Source: Saprospiraceae bacterium
GTDB lineage: Bacteria; Bacteroidota; Bacteroidia; Chitinophagales; Saprospiraceae
DNA: 36,594 bases
Direction of reading: 5' to 3'
Assembly: GCA_026989035.1 (NCBI GenBank)
Contig: JALSKB010000212.1
Location: 1-36,594 of the forward strand
The first letter of the stretch is position 1. Every line of letters starts with the position of its first letter. The notes beneath the pieces were generated by a model that ran no database searches, was not told the DNA's origin, and was given only the letters and a program-made list of their open reading frames with translations. Shown here one piece after another: positions 23,887 to 31,800 of the stretch. The position numbers were made by a program, and so were the translations under genes.

Positions 23887-25131
23887 ATGCCATTTATGCG
23901 ACTCAGCACCTTCAGCAAAAACGTTTTGCAGCTAAGCGGCAGCACGGCTTTTGCCCAACTGCTCCCCCTGCTGGTAGCACCGGTTCTGACCAGGCTGTAC
24001 ACACCGGCCGAATTTGGCACTTATTACGTTTTTTCCTCCCTGGTATCCATGGGAAGTGTGTTGAGCACAGGCCGCTATGAAATGGCTGTTATGCTACCTC
24101 AAAAAGAGAGGGTTGCCGCAACTATTTTTTCGACGGGATTACTGTTGTGCAGCCTCATCGCCTCCTTGCTCGCCCTACTTTTCCTCTTCCCTGCCTTTCG
24201 GCAAATGATAGCCGACCGAACGCATTTGGGGCTTTGGTTGTGGTTCATCCCCCTGGCCATTTGGCTACAAGGCAGTTTCAACCTCTTGAGCTATTGGCAC
24301 AACCGCCACAAACGCTTCAAAGCCATTGCTATCTCAAAATTCGTGTTAAGCGGCAGCAATGCTGCCGGGCGACTGGGCTTAGGCTTTTGGAAAGGCGGAA
24401 CGGGAGGACTGATTCTGGGAACCCTGCTGGCTTGGTTAGCTGCAGTGGGGCAATTTGCCTTTTTACTCTGGAAAAAAGACAAAAAAAACTGGTCAGGTCT
24501 GTCTTTACAAAAAATTCAAAAACAGGCTGTCAAGTACCGCCACTTTCCTCTTAACATGGTGCCTGGCAGTTTATTCAACAAAGGTTCTTCGGATTTACCC
24601 GCCCTACTCCTCAATTCGTTTTTCCTGCCCGGAGTTGCCGGCTGGTATGGCCAGATGACTGCCATCATCAGGCGGCCCATCCAAGTCATTGGTCGGTCTT
24701 TTGAAGAGGTCTTTCGGCAGGCCGCGGCTGAAGAAATTCATCGCCATGGGCATTGCCGCAGCCTGTTCAGACGCAGCTTAAAAAAACTTTTTCTCATAGG
24801 CTTTCTGCCCTTTGCTTTCTTTGCCTGGGTGGCACCACTTCTATTTGCCGTAGTCTTCGGCCCCGAGTGGGAAACAGCAGGGCGCTATGCCCGAATTTTT
24901 GCTCTACCTTTCTTTTTGCAATTCATCAGCGCTCCACTGTCTTCTATTTTTTATCTCAAGGAACGCGTCGGTTGGTACAGTCGGCTGGAGTTTTTCCAAC
25001 TTTTATTGGTCGTTTTGGCCTTAGGCCTGGGCAAATGGGTTTTTCAATCTGCCGATGCAGCCATTTACCTCTTGTCTGCCTCTTATACCCTGGGATACTT
25101 GCTCAGGCTGGGTGTATTATTCAAAATTTAA
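23887..25131 (+). CDS. Polysaccharide biosynthesis flippase (Wzx-like, MOP superfamily)
   Basis: 414 residues with about twelve hydrophobic helices. The N-terminus NVLQLSGSTAFAQLLPLLVAP followed by VLTRLYTPAEFGTYYVF is the hallmark of O-antigen or lipopolysaccharide flippases (Wzx/RfbX type). It is expected to flip undecaprenyl-linked sugar units across the inner membrane. A loop carries YWHNRHKRFK. It stands alone: no glycosyltransferases flank it. The start could also be Met4. Divergent from apbE, and followed by one copy of the ~97-bp repeat. Confidence 0.9.
   Translation: MPFMRLSTFSKNVLQLSGSTAFAQLLPLLVAPVLTRLYTPAEFGTYYVFSSLVSMGSVLSTGRYEMAVMLPQKERVAATIFSTGLLLCSLIASLLALLFLFPAFRQMIADRTHLGLWLWFIPLAIWLQGSFNLLSYWHNRHKRFKAIAISKFVLSGSNAAGRLGLGFWKGGTGGLILGTLLAWLAAVGQFAFLLWKKDKKNWSGLSLQKIQKQAVKYRHFPLNMVPGSLFNKGSSDLPALLLNSFFLPGVAGWYGQMTAIIRRPIQVIGRSFEEVFRQAAAEEIHRHGHCRSLFRRSLKKLFLIGFLPFAFFAWVAPLLFAVVFGPEWETAGRYARIFALPFFLQFISAPLSSIFYLKERVGWYSRLEFFQLLLVVLALGLGKWVFQSADAAIYLLSASYTLGYLLRLGVLFKI
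24192..24207 (-). repeat. Dispersed GAAA-loop hairpin motif inside the flippase gene
   Basis: The minus strand reads CATTTGCCGAAAGGCA, identical to 1145-1160 and 8735-8750. The plus strand encodes P-A-F-R-Q-M. Confidence 0.8.
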
Positions 25132-25140
25132 CCCCAATAG

Positions 25141-25236
25141 ACCCAAGCCGAAGTGGTTTGGGATATTCGCAGCTCGTAAACGAATGCAGAATAAGGAGCT
25201 TGGGGCCGGCACACCCCAGACCATTTCGTCATGCGC
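25141..25236 (+). repeat. ~97-bp intergenic double-hairpin repeat, copy 1 (diverged)
   Basis: Starts ACCCAAGCCGAAGTGGTTTG, ends near CCATTTCGTCATGCGC, with the second hairpin as GGAGCTTGGGG..CCCCAGACC. It occupies the gap between the convergent flippase and lptE genes and may terminate both. Confidence 0.75.
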
Positions 25237-25270
25237 ATAAAAGGCAAACAGCCCTTCCGATTGCACACGC

Positions 25271-25756
25271 TTACCAATTCGTAAATGCCTTATTGAATAT
25301 ATTCTCAACCAGCTGATCAGTGATGTCTTCGATGAGTTGGTCCTGCACATCTAACAAGTTGGTATCGCCGGGAAAGTCTTCAAACCAGGAAGCCGTAAAA
25401 GTTTTGGGCTCCTCCTCCGAAGTTTTATCCTCCAGGGTGATTTTAACGGCTATGGTCAAGCGATTAACAGTAGTTTGCCCTCCAGCTTGAGGAGCCTCGG
25501 AAGTAACTCGATAAGAGGTGATGACACCCTTAAAAGTGATATCAGCATCAGTTTCGGATTGCTTCAAAGGCGTATCGTTGCGCAGACGGTCGCTCAATTT
25601 TTGAGTAAAAATTTCAGATAAATTGGGTGGAGCATCCGCCGTTTGTGCTGTAAAAGGCTGCACGTAAAAAGTTTTAGCTTCCGGGCTAATAGCTATCCCC
25701 GTAAAAGTATAACAAGAAGAGAACAACAAAGTCAAAACAAACAGAAGTTTTTCCAT
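25271..25756 (-). CDS. lptE: LPS assembly lipoprotein LptE
   Basis: 161 residues from MEKLLFVLTLLFSSCYTF (lipidated Cys15); an ATG four codons earlier (25768) is equally open. The mature part follows Bacteroidota LptE: CYTFTGIAISPEAKTFYVQPF, PNLSEIFTQKLSDRL, DADITFKGVITSYRVTSEAP, then VKITLEDK. LptE plugs the LptD barrel and completes LPS transport to the outer surface. LptD is not in the window. Last in the run ompA-like, SCP2, lptE. Together with kdsA it shows an LPS-bearing outer membrane. Confidence 0.88.
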   Translation of the reverse strand: MEKLLFVLTLLFSSCYTFTGIAISPEAKTFYVQPFTAQTADAPPNLSEIFTQKLSDRLRNDTPLKQSETDADITFKGVITSYRVTSEAPQAGGQTTVNRLTIAVKITLEDKTSEEEPKTFTASWFEDFPGDTNLLDVQDQLIEDITDQLVENIFNKAFTNW

Positions 25757-25804
25757 CCAAAGTAGCATTTACAGGTTTAAGGGGTAGCTAAGAGCCTTGA
25801 GAAC

Positions 25805-26116
25805 TCAGGCCAGACCCAACATGGCAGCATAGCGAATCAGTTCCGAAGGCTTGCTGATCTTGAGTTTCCCGGTAAATACAGCCGTCATTGGGTTCAGTTC
25901 CTTGCTAAGGATTTTTTCCATATTTTCTTCACTGATTTTGACGACACAGCTGGCTTCCCCTTGCAGACCTTCAGCCACGGAGAGGGTTCCGTCGCTTATT
26001 TTCAAGGTATAATTCCCCGAGCCTGTAATTTCAAAATGAAATCTGGTCTCAACGCCTTGAAGTTTGTCGGAAGATACGCGCTGAGGGAGAGAAAAAAAGA
26101 ACTCTTTAACGGTCAT
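25805..26116 (-). CDS. SCP2 sterol-binding-domain protein
   Basis: 103 residues. The start at 26116 (MTVKEFFFSLPQRV) is chosen because the upstream part of the frame overlaps the OmpA gene and is Lys-rich nonsense. SCP2 features: FHFEITGSGNYTLKISDG, CVVKISEENMEKILSKELNPMTAVFTGKLKISKP; the last segment (NPMTAVFTGKLKI) is the strongest match. Such small stand-alone domains bind lipids or acyl-CoA; the ligand is unknown. It lies 58 nt after the OmpA gene and precedes lptE, so an envelope-lipid task is possible. Confidence 0.9.
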   Translation of the reverse strand: MTVKEFFFSLPQRVSSDKLQGVETRFHFEITGSGNYTLKISDGTLSVAEGLQGEASCVVKISEENMEKILSKELNPMTAVFTGKLKISKPSELIRYAAMLGLA

Positions 26117-26174
26117 GCTTTGTCCTGAGATTGATGAAGCAAAAGTTTTTTGAAAAGGAAACGCAAAAGGGTTG

Positions 26175-27407
26175 CTATTGGTCGTTGTTTTTCTTTTTCG
26201 CTTTTTCAATATCGCGCCGTATTTCCTCCGGCAGCTCTTCACCGGGTTTGAGTTGGATGACTTCTCCACCACTTTCCAGCAGGTGTTGCAACTCGGCTTC
26301 CATGCGCTCTTCTCGCAAAATTTCACTTAATGGCTTATATCCTTCAGCCAGGGAGTCGGTGAAGCCGATAATTTTCAATTCCGTGCGGCGATTTTGTTGG
26401 TGTTCCTCTTCACTGCATTTTACGCCGTTGCGACAACGATTGACCAATTGCGTTTCGCCATAGCCCTTGGCCACAATGCGATCAGGTGATATACCACCCT
26501 GCTCAACGATATAATCCACAGCAGCCTGAGCGCGTTTTTGCGAAAGCTGCAAATTATAACTGTCTTTACCACGGGCATCCGTATGAGAGCCCAGTTCCAC
26601 AATGATATCCGGATTGTCCCGAAGCATTTGAATGACCTTGTTCAATTCTTTGGCAGCATCGGGCCGAATATCCCACTTGTTGTAGTCGTAATAAATGTTT
26701 TCAATGCGCAGCGTCTTGTCCAAAACTGCGGGCTTCAAAGTAATGTTCCCCAGCAAGGTACCCTCCGTAAGCCCCGAAGTGAGGTTATCGGAAACGCCCG
26801 GCCCCAAATCGCTGACACCGTCAATGCAGAGGATACAGCCCTCCACATTCACATAGGCTTCTATGCGTTTGGCAAAGTAGCCCTTTTTCCGAATCATAAT
26901 GGTGTAGTGATTACCCGGTTGTAAAGCCATGTTAAAAGTCGGGTAGGGATGATTTTTCAACACCAAGACTTCCTCTTGCTTGGTGTTGTTGTACACTTCA
27001 ATCAAAGCTCCTGTTATGGCCTCAGCCGTTTGCAAGCTGTCGTAGTCCGAAGCCAAGGTCATCTCAAACCAATAACCCGGTAAGCGCTTCATCTGCAGTT
27101 TGAGGAAGACCTTCTCCTCTACTACGGAAAAGGGCAACTCCAAAGGCTCGAAAACCCATTTCTCAGCCCGAGCGATGTATTCGCCTTTCGGCAAATGGGC
27201 GGAAAAATAACCCGTTGAATCGCTAAACACTTTGTAAATAGTATCTCTGCTACCTGCTTGCAAAAAGTAAATTTGTACCTGCGACAAATAACCTCTGTTC
27301 TCCGTTTCAAAGGTATATCCCTCTACCGGAACAGCTTCCTGTGCCCTCCCAGGCAGAAAAAAACAACAGCAGAAAAAGAATGACAAAAAAATTGTGCGTT
27401 TCCTCAT
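26175..27407 (-). CDS. OmpA-family protein with N-terminal beta-sandwich domains
   Basis: 410 residues. Signal peptide (MRKRTIFLSFFFCC..GRAQ, cleavage near residue 22). A carboxypeptidase-regulatory-like segment (~27-105: VEGYTF, DSTGYFSAHLPKGEYIARAEK) is followed by a second similar one (~115-205: TGALIEVYNN, NMALQPGNHYTIMIRKKGY). The OmpA domain (~238-349) has IYYDYNKWDIRPDAAKELNK, ELGSHTDARG, and the peptidoglycan-binding NRRTELKI. The C-terminal 60 residues are Glu/Lys-rich. The role is anchoring an outer-membrane complex to peptidoglycan; the domain order resembles OmpA proteins of Bacteroidota gliding/secretion clusters, but the adjacent genes are SCP2 and lptE. Confidence 0.92.
   Translation of the reverse strand: MRKRTIFLSFFFCCCFFLPGRAQEAVPVEGYTFETENRGYLSQVQIYFLQAGSRDTIYKVFSDSTGYFSAHLPKGEYIARAEKWVFEPLELPFSVVEEKVFLKLQMKRLPGYWFEMTLASDYDSLQTAEAITGALIEVYNNTKQEEVLVLKNHPYPTFNMALQPGNHYTIMIRKKGYFAKRIEAYVNVEGCILCIDGVSDLGPGVSDNLTSGLTEGTLLGNITLKPAVLDKTLRIENIYYDYNKWDIRPDAAKELNKVIQMLRDNPDIIVELGSHTDARGKDSYNLQLSQKRAQAAVDYIVEQGGISPDRIVAKGYGETQLVNRCRNGVKCSEEEHQQNRRTELKIIGFTDSLAEGYKPLSEILREERMEAELQHLLESGGEVIQLKPGEELPEEIRRDIEKAKKKNNDQ
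27182..27197 (-). repeat. Dispersed GAAA-loop hairpin motif inside the OmpA gene
   Basis: The minus strand reads CATTTGCCGAAAGGCG, read as H-L-P-K-G-E; 15 of 16 positions match the core motif. Confidence 0.75.
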
Positions 27408-27454
27408 ATTCTGTTATCAAGTAATGCGAACAACCTATACCGCCTACTCCATGG

Positions 27455-27462
27455 CAAAGATA
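27455..27462 (-). promoter_or_regulatory. -7 element of the OmpA-SCP2-lptE run
   Basis: Minus-strand TATCTTTG lies 47 nt before the OmpA ATG at 27407. No TTTG lies at the usual upstream spacing. Confidence 0.5.
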
Positions 27463-27496
27463 CAAAACTAAAGACATTATGTACTCAGTCTATTAT

Positions 27497-27594
27497 ACCC
27501 AAACCGAAACGGTTTGAGATATTTAAAACGCGCAAACAGGCAAAAGATAGGGAGTTTGGGAGGCTAACGCCTCCCAAACCACTTCGCCATGAGT
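27497..27594 (+). repeat. ~97-bp intergenic double-hairpin repeat, copy 2
   Basis: Left hairpin AAACC-GAAAC-GGTTT; right hairpin TTTGGGAGGC-TAAC-GCCTCCCAAA (perfect 10-bp stem), followed by CCACTTCGCCATGAGT. It lies between the divergent OmpA and fmt genes, just upstream of the fmt -7 element. Confidence 0.85.
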
Positions 27595-27613
27595 ACGGTA
27601 AGTCATTAAAACC

Positions 27614-27621
27614 TACCTTTG
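27614..27621 (+). promoter_or_regulatory. -7 element upstream of fmt
   Basis: TACCTTTG lies 43 nt before the fmt ATG and 19 nt after the end of repeat copy 2. No good -33 is seen at standard spacing. Confidence 0.5.
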
Positions 27622-27664
27622 CTACAAACTTGAAAAGCCCCCTGAACGGACAAAAGAAAATCAC

Positions 27665-28579
27665 ATGAGAATAGTCTTTATGGGAACACCGGCCTTTGCC
27701 ATACCCTCTTTAAACATCTTGTTGGAAAACGGATACGAAGTGGTTGGAGTAATCACAGCTACGGACAAAACCGGCGGGCGGGGAGGAAAACAACTGCTGC
27801 AATCCGCGGTTAAAAAATATGCCTTGGAAAAGGGCTTGCACATTTTGCAACCCCCTAACCTCAAAGCCGAAGCCTTTCAAAAACAACTCAAGGCCCTGCA
27901 AGCAGACCTCCAGGTGGTGGTGGCTTTCCGCATGCTGCCCGAAAGCGTATGGGCCATGCCCCCACTAGGCACCTTCAACCTGCACGCTTCCCTGCTGCCT
28001 AAATACAGAGGAGCAGCTCCCATCAACTGGGCCATCATTCGCGGTGAATGGGAAACCGGATTGACTACTTTTTTCATTCAAAAAGAAATCGACACCGGGG
28101 ATATCCTCTTGCAAAGCAAACTATCCATTGGAGAAAACGAAACAGCCGGAGAGCTGCACGATCGCATGATGCTGCAAGGAGCAAAGCTGGTTTTGCAGAC
28201 CGTACAACTCATCGAAAGCGGAAATTACAAATTGCAGAAACAAGATGCCTCACAGGCTACTTCCGCTCCAAAAATTTTTCACGCCGACTGTCGCATTTCC
28301 TTCGACCAAAGCAGCCGTAACGTACACAACTTCATCAGAGGGCTAAGTCCCTGGCCGGGAGCCTGGACGAATTTCAAAGGCAAAACCCTCAAATTGCTTC
28401 GCTCCGAAATCCTTCCCCTGCAAAAACCGTCACTCCCCCCGGGCACGCCTTTCCGACTCGATAAAAAAACGCTTTGCTTCACTACGGCCGACGGCTGCCT
28501 CAAAATCACAGAGCTACAACTCCAAGGTCATAAAAAAATGGACGCACAAGCCTTTCTCAACGGTTACTTCAAGGGTTAA
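27665..28579 (+). CDS. fmt: Methionyl-tRNA formyltransferase
   Basis: 304 residues. Formylates initiator Met-tRNA using 10-formyl-tetrahydrofolate. Starts MRIVFMGTPAFAIPSL; the formyl-transferase core has FNLHASLLPKYRGAAPINWA with Asn105 and His107, and KEIDTGDIL with Asp143, corresponding to the catalytic Asn/His/Asp of the E. coli enzyme. The C-terminal OB-like domain (FIRGLSPWPGAWTNFKGK..LKLLRSE) is complete. The usual partner def is not adjacent. Direct copies of the ~97-bp repeat flank the gene on both sides. Confidence 0.97.
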   Translation: MRIVFMGTPAFAIPSLNILLENGYEVVGVITATDKTGGRGGKQLLQSAVKKYALEKGLHILQPPNLKAEAFQKQLKALQADLQVVVAFRMLPESVWAMPPLGTFNLHASLLPKYRGAAPINWAIIRGEWETGLTTFFIQKEIDTGDILLQSKLSIGENETAGELHDRMMLQGAKLVLQTVQLIESGNYKLQKQDASQATSAPKIFHADCRISFDQSSRNVHNFIRGLSPWPGAWTNFKGKTLKLLRSEILPLQKPSLPPGTPFRLDKKTLCFTTADGCLKITELQLQGHKKMDAQAFLNGYFKG

Positions 28580-28582
28580 AAA

Positions 28583-28598
28583 CATTTTGGCGAAAGCC
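28583..28598 (+). repeat. Dispersed GAAA-loop hairpin motif (GGC/GCC form) after fmt
   Basis: CATTTTGGCGAAAGCC, with one extra T compared with 14350-14364, followed by CAAAA that can extend the stem. It starts 4 nt after the fmt stop codon. Confidence 0.7.
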
Positions 28599-28625
28599 CA
28601 AAACAAAAAATCAGTCTGCCTTAAT

Positions 28626-28722
28626 ACCCAAACCGAAATGGTTTGGGATTTTTACGACTCGCAAAGGAACGAAAACAGGGAGTTTGGGAAGCTGACACCT
28701 CCCAAACCACTTCGCTATGAGT
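28626..28722 (+). repeat. ~97-bp intergenic double-hairpin repeat, copy 3
   Basis: Left hairpin CCCAAACC-GAAAT-GGTTTGGG (perfect 8-bp stem); right hairpin GTTTGGGAAGCTGACACCTC then CCAAAC; tail CCACTTCGCTATGAGT. Between fmt and the alpha-2-macroglobulin gene, in the same direction as copy 2. Confidence 0.85.
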
Positions 28723-28811
28723 TTAAAAGACACTTTGCAAGCTAACCAGGCTCTGCAAAGACCTCGATACGGCCAAGCTTCTTTCCGTTTTGTAAGAGCT
28801 CAAGTATCCGG

Positions 28812-28842
28812 CTTGAGCTTTTCTCTATTTTGTTTATCTTTG
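28812..28842 (+). promoter_or_regulatory. Promoter of the alpha-2-macroglobulin gene
   Basis: CTTG (28812-28815), 19 nt, then TATCTTTG (28835-28842). The start codon at 28877 gives a leader of roughly 28 nt. Confidence 0.65.
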
Positions 28843-28876
28843 AGGCATAGTAAGATACCACACAAACACCCCACAC

Positions 28877-31800
28877 ATGTATTACAACATCCGAACTTTC
28901 CTCAACTGCACGCTCCTTTTGGTTCTGTTCTCTTGCTCACAAAATCAAAAACAAGAAAACATTAAAATACCGGAAGAAGCCGGCACTTACATTGATGCCT
29001 ACACTTCAGGCATCATTTCCCGACATTCCGACATCCAAGTACATTTCACACAAGCCGCCATACTACCGGATCAAATTGAACAGGAAGAGAAACGCAAACT
29101 GCTCAGCTTATCCGACGGAATAAGAGGAAAGCTCTATTGGGAAAACCCCACCTCTTTGGTCTTTTCACCCGATCAACCCCTTGACCCCGGCAAAAGCTAC
29201 GTAGCTACGCTCTACCTGAGCAAGCTGTTTCCCGATGCCCCTCGTTCTATCCGGCAAGTCCGTTTTTCCTTTCGCACCCGAGATATTAAAATGGATGTGC
29301 AACCCGTTGGGCTACAAACTCCGGATCCGCAAAATCTCAGCCAACAAAACTGGAGCGGAATACTCTACACCACCGATCAAGTAGATATCGACAAGCTGGA
29401 ACAGTGCCTACAAGCTACGCAAAACGGTCAAAAGTTGCCCGTAAAATGGGAACACGAATCGGGTAATGTTCATCGCTTTGTCGTGCTGAACATCCGACGT
29501 GGAGAACAAAGAGAACGCGTCCTGATCAGCTGGAATGGAGCCCCCGTTCAATCCAAAGACAAAGGAGATTTGGAAATTGAAGTACCTCCTATCGGAGAGT
29601 TCTCCCTGACAAATGCCCTGGTGCAAAATGAACCACAACAGCACTTTATCCTGGAATTTTCCGACCCCTTACTGCCTTCTCAAGATCTCAACGGTTTGAT
29701 CAGCCTAAAAAACCACAGAGCAACTCATATTGGAGCTAGCCCCAAAAGTTTCAACACCACCATCGAAAGCAATTTGCTCTACATCTATCCTACCTCAGCC
29801 ATCGTTGGCTCTGTTGAGATTCGAGTTGAAGCTGGCTTGCAAAACAGTGCAGGAAAAAAACTAAAAAAAGCCGAAAAAATTGAGCTTGAAACTACACCTT
29901 TAAAACCCCAAATACGCATCAGTGGACCCGGCAATATCGTACCCGATTCTCGTGGCCTCATTTTGCCTTTTGAAGTAACCAGCCTTAAAGCCGTAGAACT
30001 CGAACTACTCGAAATTTACCACGACAACATTTTACAATTTCTACAAACCAACAGCCTCAATGGAAGCAATGAACTGCATCGCGTAGGAAAAATTATCGCA
30101 CGCCAAAAAATAGATTTGCAAGCCAGGAAAGGCGAATTGCTAAAAAACGGCTGGACGCGCTATGCCATCAAACTGGATGACCTCATACCTGAAGACTCAA
30201 AATCCATCTACCAGGTAAGGCTCGGCTTTTTCCCGGGCTACACCACCATCGACTGCGATTTTGACAACGACAAACACATCAGCTATCTGGAACCTACCGA
30301 AAAAGAGCGCAAAGACGAACAAGGGCATTTTCTCAGTTTCATGGACAACTGGTATGGTATCTACGGATATTACAGCGGTTATTGGAACAAGCAGGAAGAC
30401 CCCTGTGAAGCAGCTTACTACAATCCCGATCACTTCGTCTCGCGCAATCTTTTGGCGTCTAATATCGGCCTCATGGCCAAAAAGGGCGACAACGGATCCA
30501 TCTTTTGCGTAAGCACCGATCTGCGAACGGCCCTGCCGCTGAGCGGTGTAGAACTCTCCCTCTATAACTACCAACAACAACTTTTGGCAAAAGCCCAAAC
30601 CAATACAGAGGGTTTTGCCAGCTTTGAAGATCCTGCCATCAACCAAGATGCCTTTTTCCTCGTGGCCTCTTACAACCAACAAAACAGCTACCTGCGACTA
30701 ACAGATAACAGCAGCCTCTCACTGAGCAGATTCAACACTTCAGGAACAAAACAGCAAGAGGGCCTGAAAGGGTATTTTTATGCCGAGCGGGACGTCTGGC
30801 GGCCGGGAGACAGCATCTACTTGCACTTCGTCTTGCAAAACGCAGAAAAGCTGCCCAAACAACTACCCATCACTTTTGAGCTGTACGATGCTCGCGGGCA
30901 AATGAGAGAAAAAAGAACGACCACAGAAAACCTCAAAGGCATCTATCCGCTCCACTGCAAGACCGACACGGATGCGCCCACCGGTCAATGGACAGCTAAG
31001 GTCATAGCCGGCAATGCCCGCTTTCGCAAAACCCTGCTCGTTGAAACCATCAAACCCAATCGCCTCAAAGTAAGTCTGGATTTCGGAGAGAAAGAACTCA
31101 CCCGGAGACATGAACCTTACAAGGGCAAAATAACCGCTCGTTGGTTGCACGGCGCACCAGCTAAAAACCTGCGCGCCGTAATAGAAATGCAAGTTATCGG
31201 CAGCAAAACCTCTTTTAAAGACTTCCCTGCTTTTGTTTTCAACGACCCCCTGCAAAACATACCCGATTTCACGCCGACCACGACCTTATTTGACAGTTAT
31301 CTGGATGAAAACGGCCAGGCTTCCTTTTCCAGGCAACTGATCGGCAACAACGGTTATCCGGGCATGCTTCGCCTGAGGTTCAAAACGCGGGTATTTGAAC
31401 AAGGTGGCAACTTCAGCAGCAACACCCAATCTTTCAATTATTCACCTTATGCATCCTATGCCGGCCTCCTCATTCCACTCAATGCTTATCGGGAAAAACG
31501 CCTGGACATCGGAAAAGAAAAGGAGCTGAGCTTTGCAGCCGTTGACGAAAAGGGCAAAGCCCTCAAAAACCACCCCCTAAAAGTGGAAATTTATCGCGTC
31601 CAATGGCGCTGGTGGTGGGACGCCGGGCAGGAATCTCTGGCTCAATACATCAACGACAGCGAGGTCAGCCCTGTCTTATCCACCACCCTCACCACCAACG
31701 ACAAAGGCCTGGCAGTATGGAACGTCAAAATCGACCACTGGGGGCGCTATTTGGTTCGGGTTTGCGACAAAGTAAGCGGGCACTGTGCAGGAGACTTTTT

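Noticed and set aside
27497-28722. Composite transposon around fmt
   Set aside because: The flanking repeats carry no transposase and lack clear target duplications; they also occur elsewhere without an enclosed gene.
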